A DNA stretch of 7,431 bases from an uncultured Prevotella sp. (GTDB lineage Bacteria > Bacteroidota > Bacteroidia > Bacteroidales > Bacteroidaceae): assembly GCA_900546605.1 (NCBI GenBank), contig URDV01000111.1, forward strand, positions 1 to 7,431, in the 5' to 3' direction. Both the position numbers and the translations under genes were made by a program. The notes beneath the pieces are model-generated. The model saw nothing but the letters and a program-made list of their open reading frames with translations. It did not search any database and was not told the origin of the DNA. Positions 1 to 5,817 of the stretch are shown piece after piece; positions within the stretch are counted from its first letter, which is position 1; each line of letters begins with the position of its first letter.

Positions 1-15
1 GCTTGGCAAACTTAC

Positions 16-61
16 CTGTTAACCCGTTAACTTGTCAACTTGTTTACTAATTCCGCCAACG
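16..61 (+). repeat. Intergenic composite repeat: 8-bp GTTAAC-type array plus 12-bp core (left copy)
   Basis: Four consecutive 8-bp units follow the pattern YYGTYAAC: CTGTTAAC (16-23), CCGTTAAC (24-31), TTGTCAAC (32-39) and the degenerate TTGTTTAC (40-47). After a 2-bp spacer comes the core ATTCCGCCAACG (50-61). The same combination of array, short spacer and identical core is found inverted at the right end of the window (7381-7431), and the core also builds both arms of the terminator at 1308-1370. It lies upstream of the transporter promoter and overlaps no gene that I can see. I infer a dispersed intergenic repeat family; its function is unknown. Confidence 0.75.
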
Positions 62-130
62 CGTAAACTTTAATGAAGCTCAAATATAATCTTCGTCAGA
101 AAAGTTTAAACGACTTCAATATATTAAACG

Positions 131-138
131 TAACTTTG
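131..138 (+). promoter_or_regulatory. Bacteroidetes -7 box of the transporter operon
   Basis: TAACTTTG matches the Bacteroidetes sigma-70 (sigma-ABfr) -7 consensus TAnnTTTG exactly. It would start transcription near 145 and leave a leader of about 35 nt before the ATG at 180. I see no clear -33 TTG at the usual distance, so the call rests on the -7 box and its position. Confidence 0.5.
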
Positions 139-179
139 CAACTGAAACATTTCCAAACAGATTTATTCAACCAGCACAA

Positions 180-713
180 ATGCTATTAAAGTTTTTTCTT
201 ACTTGCAACAAAATTGGTGCCCTCACCTTAGGTGGTGGGTATGCTATGATACAAGTGATGGAGCGCGAATTTGTTGACAAGAACCATTGGCTTGACAAGC
301 AAGAGTTTATGGACATACTGATTGTGGCACAAGCTACCCCCGGCATTTTCTCTATCGACATGGCCAGTCACATTGGCTACAAGGCTCGTGGGGTATGGGG
401 CGGCATAGTAGGAGCATTAGGCATTGCCATACCATCTATCATTGCCATCATCATCATAGCCATGTTCTTTCACACGTTCAAGGACAATCCGTATGTTATG
501 AAGTTTTTCAGCACTGTTCGTCCCGCGGTAGTGGCGCTCATTGCCGTGCCTTGCTTTAACATGGCTAAGACGGCCAAAATTAACCGACACAACTTTTGGA
601 TTCCGCTGCTATCGTGCTTACTTATTTCACTTTGCGGTGTGTCGCCCATTCTCATTATTATTGCTGCTGGTGTGAGTGGCTATTTGTGGGGAAAGTTCAA
701 ACCTAAAGCCTAA
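180..713 (+). CDS. Chromate transporter family protein, half-size subunit 1
   Basis: This 177-residue hydrophobic protein is a single CHR domain, the half-size form of the chromate ion transporter family. Family signatures seen are GGGYAM at residues 18-23, the following E-x-E/W-L stretch (28-38), ATPG at 52-55 and RPAVVALIA at 114-122. Several hydrophobic segments, for example 76-97, 115-129 and 139-170, indicate an inner-membrane protein. Such half-size proteins are usually encoded in pairs and are thought to assemble as heterodimers of opposite topology; the neighbour 8 nt downstream is the expected partner. The ATG is chosen because it places the family N-terminus correctly, and the frame upstream has no ATG before a stop at 87-89. 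The family is named for chromate efflux, but the true substrate in gut-type anaerobes is not established. Its ATPG is followed by Ile, whereas the partner has the commoner PGP. Confidence 0.9.
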   Translation: MLLKFFLTCNKIGALTLGGGYAMIQVMEREFVDKNHWLDKQEFMDILIVAQATPGIFSIDMASHIGYKARGVWGGIVGALGIAIPSIIAIIIIAMFFHTFKDNPYVMKFFSTVRPAVVALIAVPCFNMAKTAKINRHNFWIPLLSCLLISLCGVSPILIIIAAGVSGYLWGKFKPKA

Positions 714-721
714 ACATTGTC

Positions 722-1294
722 ATGATATTTTTAAAACTATTCATTATATTCACCAAAATCGGTACGTTCAACTTTGGTGGTGGCTATGCCATGTTGTCGC
801 TCATTCATAACGAGGTGGTGGTTAAAAATCAGTGGCTAACCAATGCCGAGTTTACTGACATTGTAGCCATTAGCCAGTCAACTCCTGGCCCTATTGGCAT
901 TAATGCGGCCACCTATGTGGGGTACACCTCAGTGCTACACGAAGGCTACCCTGTGTGGGCTGCAGTGATAGGTGCCGTATTAGCCTCATTGTCTATTATG
1001 TGGCTACCCTTTATTATTATGATTGCCATTAGCCATTACTTGCTGAAACACAAAGATTCGCCTTTGGTGAACAACATCTTTGCAGGCTTACGCCCCGCCA
1101 TCATTGGCCTAATAGCCGCAGCCGCTGTGTTGCTCATGTCGAAGGAGAACTTTGGTACGCCACAAGACAATACATGGACGTTGGCCTTGAACGTTGGCAT
1201 TTTCATAGTGGCTTTTACATTGACCAAGTGGCGCAAAACGAATCCTATATTAGTGATGCTCGTTGCAGGACTCATAGGACTCATCATTTACTAA
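722..1294 (+). CDS. Chromate transporter family protein, half-size subunit 2
   Basis: This 190-residue membrane protein is a second single CHR domain, clearly paralogous to the gene just upstream. It has FGGGYAM (residues 18-24), STPGPIGIN (53-61) and LRPAIIGLIAAAAV starting at 123. Hydrophobic stretches at about 79-104, 125-139 and 155-170, and at the C-terminus, support several membrane spans. The start lies 8 nt after the upstream stop codon, so the two are almost certainly cotranscribed and translated together, and the pair likely forms the functional transporter. Transcription should end at the hairpin starting 14 nt after the stop. The substrate is unproven; chromate or another oxyanion is family knowledge only. 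Confidence 0.9.
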   Translation: MIFLKLFIIFTKIGTFNFGGGYAMLSLIHNEVVVKNQWLTNAEFTDIVAISQSTPGPIGINAATYVGYTSVLHEGYPVWAAVIGAVLASLSIMWLPFIIMIAISHYLLKHKDSPLVNNIFAGLRPAIIGLIAAAAVLLMSKENFGTPQDNTWTLALNVGIFIVAFTLTKWRKTNPILVMLVAGLIGLIIY

Positions 1295-1307
1295 ACAAGC
1301 ACACACT

Positions 1308-1370
1308 AAAAAACGTTGGCGGAATGAACAAGCTGAATTTAGCAATTTGTTCATTCCGCCAACGTTTTTT
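1308..1370. terminator. Bidirectional intrinsic terminator built from the 12-bp core repeat
   Basis: The arms 1308-1331 and 1347-1370 are perfectly complementary over 24 bp around a 15-nt loop (1332-1346). The left arm starts with A6 and the right arm ends with T6, so transcripts from either strand end in a GC-containing stem followed by a U tract. It sits between the convergent transporter operon (stop at 1294) and the GH2 gene (end at 1461), and can serve both. Each arm contains the full 12-bp core, at 1314-1325 inverted and 1353-1364 direct, shared with the repeats at both window ends. The loop contains a small GCT/AGC pairing. Confidence 0.9.
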
Positions 1371-1460
1371 CTGCATAAGGGACAATCGAGTCGTTTATTA
1401 CAATCATGCTCAATTAACAAGCCCCAGCTCAGCGCACAGTTGTAAACAGAGTACACATTT

Positions 1461-3962
1461 TTAACGCGAAGTGAGTGTTAACACTGCGGGCTTTAAGCCC
1501 TTAGCCGTAGCCTTAAAACTGATAGTGCCAGGCTGTTCGTTAGTACTCACAATGGCCGTCATCTGACCTGAGAACACCTTCATCTGTGGGCGTTGCAACG
1601 ACTCAAGCGAGGCTGGGTTGCCATTGGTACCAGCCTTGTAATGGCCTGCACCCGTCACGGTGTACTTTATCTCGTTGTCGGCCAACGGACATAAGTTACC
1701 ATCCTTATCCACCACACTCACTGTGATGAACGAAAGGTCTTTGCCATCGGCCGTCAGTTGAGTGCGGTCGGCTTCAAGACGTATGGCATAAGGCGCGCCT
1801 GCGGTGTGCATTTCCTTAGTAGCAGCCACATGACCCGCATGGTCATAAGCCACCACCTTAACGGTGCCTGGCTCATACTTTGTGTTCAACCACATGAGGC
1901 GATAACGCTTTTGGCGCTTCAAGGTACGCATAGATTCTTCATCGGCACTATTATACACGGTCACAGTGGTGTCCTTTTCAACTACCCCCTGACTCTTGCC
2001 ATTAATAAAGAGTTCGGCTTTGGGATAATTGGTGTAAACAAAAATGGGAGTCGTTTGTCCTTCGCGTCCTGCCCAGTTCCAATGAGGCAATATGTGCAAA
2101 GTTTCGGCCGACTTGTTCCAATGGCTACGATAAAGGTAATAACGATCCTTGGGTATGCCCCCCATGTCGATGATGCCAAACAATGAGGCATGACTGGGCC
2201 AATCGGTGTAGTAAGGTGAAGGCTCACCTAAGTAGTCAAAACCCGTCCACACAAACTCACCCATGGTCCAAGGTAGGTCGTCATGTTGCACCCAATCGTC
2301 CTCGGGCAAATTTGACCATGAGCAGTATTCTACATCATACGATGAGGCTTGGTGGTCGGGATACTTGGCCATGGCCTTGCGCTCAACAGGAAATTTATAC
2401 ACACCGCGTGAACTAATGGTTGAAGCTGTTTCGGTGCCCAACAAAAACCCTTGTGGCAACTTTTTTATGTTTTCAATGTATTTGTGCGAACGATAGTTGA
2501 ATCCTGGCACTTGCATAGTAGCAGCCATGCCATTGTTTACAACAGCGTCGGGATGATCCATGCCTTGCGTTACAGGGCGTGTGGGGTCGAGCTGGTGACA
2601 AAGTTCTTGCAAGCGATAGGCTATTTTGTTACCACGGTCGCCATCGTCTTGGTCGGGTACTTCGTTGCCAATGCACCACATTACAACACTCGGATTGTTG
2701 CGATAGTGACGCACCAAGTGGTCTATGTCCTTTTCGGCCCACTCATTAAAGAATTGGTGATAGCCATTCTGTACCTTAGGCGTTATCCATTCGTCAAACG
2801 ACTCTGCCATGACCATCATACCCATTTCATCACAAGCTTGCACCAACTCTGGAGCGGGCATGTTGTGCGAGGTGCGAATGGCATTACAGCCCATGTCTTT
2901 CAATATACGAATTTCACGGCGAATGGCTGCCATGTTTACTTCAGCTCCTAATGCTCCAAGGTCGTGGTGCTGACAAATGCCCTTAAACTTGAGCGGTTGA
3001 CCATTTAAGAAGAAGCCCTTGCCTGCCTCAACCTTTACCTGGCGTATACCAAAACGAGTGGTATAGGTGTCCTTCAGTTCATTGCCTTCATAAATGCGTG
3101 ACACTGATGTGTAAAGGTGTGGAGTATCAACTGTCCACAATTGTGGATGGCTCACCACAAACTGCTGTGTGTAGTGCTTTGCTTGTGTGCTCTGCACAAC
3201 ACATTTATTTTGAGCCACTACGTGTCCATCGGCATCTTTTATTTCAGTCACAAGGGTATAGTTCTTTAATGATTTACCCGCGGGTACCTCTAATTCGGTT
3301 TGTTGCGACACACGTGCAAAGTCGACCCCTATCTCATCAGTTATTACCTGCGTTCCCCACACGGGTACATGAACATCTTCGGTTACAATAAGGTGTACAT
3401 TGCGATAAATACCAGCTCCAGGATACCAACGCGAACTTTCATTTTGATTTTCAAGGCGCACAGCCAATTCATTCTTTGCACCCTGTTTTAAGAAGGGAGT
3501 TGCATCTACATAAAACGTGTTGTAACCATAAGGCCAATACACGGCCTTTTGTCCATTAATGTACACCTGTGCATGACTCATGGCACCATCAAACACCAAG
3601 GTGCAACGCTTATTGTTTGTGAGTTCGGGTACCTCGAAGGCCAACCGATACCATCCCGTACCCACAAAGGGCAGTCCACCGGTGCGACCTGCATGTTCCA
3701 TAGCTTGTGTTTGTCCATCCTGAGCTATGGCGGTGTTTTGCTTGTCGTTGTCAATGCTGAAAGGACCATAAATGGCCCAATCGTGTGGTACGATTACGCT
3801 TTGCCATTTGCTGTCATTGTAATTGGTATGCGAAAAGTTGGCATTGTCTTGTCGCGTAAATTTCCAACCTTTTTCAAGTTGGCGCTCTATGCGTTGTGCC
3901 GTTATGCTTAAAGGCATGGCCATGAGTGCGGCACAAAATAAGTAACGTGATAGCTGTGTCAT
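1461..3962 (-). CDS. Secreted GH2 beta-galactosidase
   Basis: This 833-residue enzyme should hydrolyse terminal beta-galactosides. An N-terminal signal peptide (residues 1-22, cleaved before Gln23, no lipobox) sends it to the periplasm or beyond. Domain order fits multidomain GH2: sugar-binding jelly roll (about 24-195, with VPHDW at 58-62 and GTGWYR at 101-106), immunoglobulin-like domain (about 200-305), catalytic TIM barrel (about 308-600), a DUF4982-like region (about 630-705) and a further beta-sandwich (about 722-833). The acid/base should be Glu434 in CIGNEVPD, and the nucleophile is probably Glu511 in LGTETAS. WTGFDYLGEPSPY (572-584) is typical of the beta-galactosidase branch. It is divergent from the GH53 galactanase, which suggests it trims galactan oligosaccharides. 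Length is normal and the frame is intact. Another beta-glycosidase specificity, such as beta-glucuronidase, is possible but less likely. Confidence 0.93.
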   Translation of the reverse strand: MTQLSRYLFCAALMAMPLSITAQRIERQLEKGWKFTRQDNANFSHTNYNDSKWQSVIVPHDWAIYGPFSIDNDKQNTAIAQDGQTQAMEHAGRTGGLPFVGTGWYRLAFEVPELTNNKRCTLVFDGAMSHAQVYINGQKAVYWPYGYNTFYVDATPFLKQGAKNELAVRLENQNESSRWYPGAGIYRNVHLIVTEDVHVPVWGTQVITDEIGVDFARVSQQTELEVPAGKSLKNYTLVTEIKDADGHVVAQNKCVVQSTQAKHYTQQFVVSHPQLWTVDTPHLYTSVSRIYEGNELKDTYTTRFGIRQVKVEAGKGFFLNGQPLKFKGICQHHDLGALGAEVNMAAIRREIRILKDMGCNAIRTSHNMPAPELVQACDEMGMMVMAESFDEWITPKVQNGYHQFFNEWAEKDIDHLVRHYRNNPSVVMWCIGNEVPDQDDGDRGNKIAYRLQELCHQLDPTRPVTQGMDHPDAVVNNGMAATMQVPGFNYRSHKYIENIKKLPQGFLLGTETASTISSRGVYKFPVERKAMAKYPDHQASSYDVEYCSWSNLPEDDWVQHDDLPWTMGEFVWTGFDYLGEPSPYYTDWPSHASLFGIIDMGGIPKDRYYLYRSHWNKSAETLHILPHWNWAGREGQTTPIFVYTNYPKAELFINGKSQGVVEKDTTVTVYNSADEESMRTLKRQKRYRLMWLNTKYEPGTVKVVAYDHAGHVAATKEMHTAGAPYAIRLEADRTQLTADGKDLSFITVSVVDKDGNLCPLADNEIKYTVTGAGHYKAGTNGNPASLESLQRPQMKVFSGQMTAIVSTNEQPGTISFKATAKGLKPAVLTLTSR

Positions 3963-4052
3963 TGTATGCGTTTTTGTTGCTTGGGGGTTAAGTCTTTTCT
4001 TTTTCGTTTCCTATTGCCATGTAGCTCAAACTCCACATTGCTATAAGCACTT

Positions 4053-4065
4053 TGCAAAAGTAATA
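4053..4065 (-). promoter_or_regulatory. Candidate -7 region of the GH2 gene (minus strand)
   Basis: On the minus strand positions 4062-4055 read TACTTTTG, an exact TAnnTTTG box, which would give a leader of about 85 nt before the ATG at 3962. The surrounding 13 bp (TGCAAAAGTAATA on the plus strand) recur as an exact inverted copy at 4103-4115, which forms the -7 region of the divergent GH53 gene. No good -33 TTG is seen for this promoter; the expected position falls at about 4082-4085, on top of the -33 element of the other promoter. Confidence 0.5.
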
Positions 4066-4082
4066 TTTTATATATAAATTGA

Positions 4083-4113
4083 TTGCACATTTTGTCTCTT
4101 ATTATTACTTTTG
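4083..4113 (+). promoter_or_regulatory. Promoter of the GH53 galactanase
   Basis: A -33 TTG at 4083-4085 and a -7 box TACTTTTG at 4106-4113 are about 20 bp apart, as expected for Bacteroidetes promoters (TTG, then TAnnTTTG). Transcription would begin near 4120, leaving an A-rich leader of about 40 nt. The -7 boxes of the two divergent genes are only 43 bp apart, so the polymerase sites overlap. Confidence 0.6.
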
Positions 4114-4160
4114 CATGGTCTAAATAACAAAAACACAAACTCAATTACACGTTTACGACT

Positions 4161-5288
4161 ATGAAACGTAGATTTTATTCCTTGCTCGCACTTTTGGCCA
4201 TGACCATTACAGCTTGTGGCAGCGACGGCCCTGACGCACCCACTCCCCCCTCGCCGAGTGAACCTACCGAAACGGTCACTACCTTTGCGCATGGTGCCGA
4301 CATTAGTTGGTACACCGAGATGGAGGCCGATGGCCGACAATTCTACAATGCCAGTGGTGAGGCTCGCTCATGTCCTGTACTGATGAAGGAATTAGGTATG
4401 AACGCTGTGCGCCTACGTGTGTGGGTGAACCCCGAAAACGCTGCCTGCAACTTTAACAACACGGCCGATGTGGTGGCCAAGGCAAAGGCTGCTAAAGCAG
4501 CAGGACTGGATGTAATGATTGACTTTCACTACTCTGACTTATGGGCTGACCCTTCACGTCAGCAAACACCCAAAGCATGGCAGAACCTTGACTTAGCACA
4601 ACTGAGCAATAAGGTGGCTGAACACACACGCACTGTGTTACGAGCTGTTGTTGCGGCTGGCGTTACCCCTAAATGGGTACAAATAGGTAATGAAACGCGC
4701 AATGGTATGCTCCACCCTACTGGACAATTGTGGAACGAACAAGGCAATATAGCGAACGGATGGTCAAACTTTGTAAAACTATATAACTCTGGCTACAATG
4801 CTGCAAAGGCTGTTTTGCCCAAGGCTTATGTTATGCTACACCTTAACACAGCTTGCAAAAGTGCTGATAACCGTTGGTGGCTACAGCGATTTAAGCAGTA
4901 TGGTGGAAAGTTTGACATGGTGGCCTTTTCGCACTATCCACAGATGGATGAAGAGAATGTGTCGCCACTCAACGTTAATGCCATGGCTATTAGCTACATT
5001 AAAGAGGTGCACAACACCTACAACGTGCCTGTTGTTGTGGCCGAATTTGGTGTAAAAACTGAGGCTGACGAAACACTTGCCACACAAGTTACCACCAACT
5101 TCATGACGCAAGTGAAGGCGCTCGGCACCGATGTTTGCAGTGGCGTGTTCTATTGGGAACCTGAGGTATGGGGACAATGGCGTCCTAAGTCATACACCAC
5201 CTTTTTCGACAATTGGGGAGCTTATGACATGGGAGCTTTCACCTCAACGGGTAGACCTTCAAAGGTGATGGAGGCTTTCGTGAAGTAA
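4161..5288 (+). CDS. GH53 endo-beta-1,4-galactanase, lipoprotein
   Basis: This 375-residue enzyme should cut beta-1,4-linked galactan, the backbone of type I arabinogalactan side chains of pectin. The N-terminus is a lipoprotein signal (MKRR, hydrophobic core, ITAC lipobox with Cys19). A Pro-rich, acidic linker (about 20-40) follows, so it is probably anchored in the outer membrane. The rest is one GH53 TIM barrel: GADISW (45-50), LGMNAVRLRVWVNP (78-91), DFHYSDLWADP (121-131), acid/base Glu178 in QIGNET, SHYP (257-260), nucleophile Glu295 in VVAEFGV, and FYWEPEVWG near residues 330-338. It ends right after the barrel, with no extra binding domain. The ATG is set by the signal peptide and lies about 40 nt after the predicted transcription start. 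The divergent GH2 beta-galactosidase is a natural partner. Confidence 0.94.
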   Translation: MKRRFYSLLALLAMTITACGSDGPDAPTPPSPSEPTETVTTFAHGADISWYTEMEADGRQFYNASGEARSCPVLMKELGMNAVRLRVWVNPENAACNFNNTADVVAKAKAAKAAGLDVMIDFHYSDLWADPSRQQTPKAWQNLDLAQLSNKVAEHTRTVLRAVVAAGVTPKWVQIGNETRNGMLHPTGQLWNEQGNIANGWSNFVKLYNSGYNAAKAVLPKAYVMLHLNTACKSADNRWWLQRFKQYGGKFDMVAFSHYPQMDEENVSPLNVNAMAISYIKEVHNTYNVPVVVAEFGVKTEADETLATQVTTNFMTQVKALGTDVCSGVFYWEPEVWGQWRPKSYTTFFDNWGAYDMGAFTSTGRPSKVMEAFVK

Positions 5289-5353
5289 ATTATTGCCTGT
5301 CCGTTAAAATGTGTACCTTTGTTCATAGTTACTGGAATTATATTTTGCAAAGA

Positions 5354-5382
5354 CAAAGGTAACTTAAAGGGCTGAATTCCAA
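5354..5382 (-). promoter_or_regulatory. Promoter-like pair inside the MITE, reading toward the galactanase
   Basis: On the minus strand TTG (plus 5382-5380) lies 21 bp before TACCTTTG (plus 5361-5354), a good -33/-7 spacing. Transcription would start near 5347 and run antisense into the 3' end of the GH53 gene. A minus-strand reading frame of 34 codons opens at ATG 5326 and stops at 5222. Activity is inferred from sequence only. Confidence 0.4.
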
Positions 5383-5399
5383 GCGAGGAATCCAGCCCT
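5368..5399. terminator. Hairpin inside the MITE, likely terminator of the GH53 gene
   Basis: The arms AGGGCTGAATTCC (5368-5380) and GGAATCCAGCCCT (5387-5399) pair at 12 of 13 positions around the 6-nt loop AAGCGA. On the minus strand the odd pair becomes G.U, so the stem is fully paired there. Plus-strand sequence after it (AATTTATAT) is AT-rich without a long T run. It is the only strong hairpin within 110 bp of the GH53 stop. In the parent element it may have acted as a leader attenuator protecting the transposase from outside transcription. Confidence 0.5.
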
Positions 5400-5499
5400 A
5401 ATTTATATCGGTCGGAAACTTTTAGCGGACAATACTTAACAATCTGATTTCATTGATTTGGGTGACGCATTGACGAAGTTAGGAAATGTGTTTGTGCAC

Positions 5500-5629
5500 G
5501 TCAAGTCCGCATAAAATTCTCATAAGCCTAACTTTTGAGGTTAAACATTTATTTTAAAAACTCAAATATACAACTATTATTGTGACGAAAGAGCACGTTT
5601 ATAAGGCAAAGATTTGTGGTGGACTTGAC
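5500..5629. repeat. Second inverted-repeat unit, possible degraded mobile element
   Basis: GTCAAGTCC (5500-5508) and GGACTTGAC (5621-5629) are exact inverted repeats. Extended to 18 bp inward they match at 14 of 18 positions. They bound 130 bp of AT-rich DNA with no gene. On the minus strand positions 5570-5563 read TATATTTG, an exact -7 box, followed by an ATG opening only a 6-codon frame, so the layout resembles the neighbouring MITE. No target duplication is evident. It could be a second deleted insertion element or chance. Confidence 0.35.
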
Positions 5630-5782
5630 TTTATATTCTCATCTTAGCGAACACTCGAGGAAATGGTATTTGTTTTTTTATCTCGACTGGCTTATAAACA
5701 AATATGGCCAAATTCTATTATTTTTTTTTTCAATTTGAGGTCTCTATTGTCCCGTTGAGGTCTGAAACAAGCGTACAAGACA
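5630..5782. other. AT-rich gene-free spacer
   Basis: I find no credible gene or RNA here on either strand. It holds a T10 run (5721-5730) and a 9-bp direct repeat TTGAGGTCT at 5735-5743 and 5755-5763, spaced 20 bp apart. It may be decayed sequence left after insertions. Confidence 0.5.
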
Positions 5783-5813
5783 ATGGTACGAAGGCTCTTG
5801 GCCTTCGTACCAT
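5783..5813 (-). terminator. Terminator hairpin of the alpha-amylase gene
   Basis: The arms ATGGTACGAAGGC (5783-5795) and GCCTTCGTACCAT (5801-5813) are perfectly complementary over 13 bp with a 5-nt loop. The hairpin begins 4 nt after the amylase stop codon on the minus strand. The following minus-strand sequence (TGTCTTGT) is only moderately T-rich, so it may act as terminator, as mRNA 3'-end stabiliser, or both. Confidence 0.75.
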
Positions 5814-5817
5814 CAAA

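Larger units (their letters stand above)
5298..5431. mobile_element. MITE-like element with 12-bp terminal inverted repeats
   Basis: TGTCCGTTAAAA (5298-5309) and TTTTAGCGGACA (5420-5431) are inverted repeats matching at 11 of 12 positions and bound a 134-bp segment with no transposase gene. Inside are a strong hairpin (5368-5399), a minus-strand promoter-like pair (5382-5354) and a minus-strand ATG at 5326 encoding MNKG and then running straight into the end repeat. That layout looks like an insertion sequence reduced to its leader, start codon and far end. From memory, IS4-type transposases of Bacteroidetes begin MNKG; this link is unverified. No clear target-site duplication is visible. It starts 9 bp after the GH53 stop. 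Confidence 0.6.

Noticed and set aside
1250..1464. Overlapping open frames on both strands (1174-1464 + and 1250-1456 -) that encode similar KNVGGMNK and FRQRF segments
   Set aside because: The similarity is a side effect of the palindromic terminator being read on both strands. The frames overlap the transporter 3' end and have no family features.
1758..3911. Several plus-strand open frames of 77-166 codons inside the GH2 gene
   Set aside because: They are antisense shadows of a well-supported GH2 coding sequence and show no recognisable domain.
4068..4340. Minus-strand frame across the divergent promoter region into the GH53 start
   Set aside because: It covers both promoters and the lipoprotein signal coding region, and its composition is that of an antisense shadow.
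5293..5321. Plus-strand TTG (5293-5295) and TACCTTTG (5314-5321) with 21-bp spacing, a promoter-like pair at the MITE left end
   Set aside because: The box is the complement of the start-codon context ATGAACAAAGGTA of the element, any transcript would meet the hairpin within 50 nt, and no gene lies downstream on this strand.
5735..5763. Direct repeat TTGAGGTCT twice, beside a T10 run, considered as a CRISPR remnant or regulator site
   Set aside because: Only two 9-bp copies with an 11-bp gap, no further units and no adjacent gene on that side. Too little to support a call.
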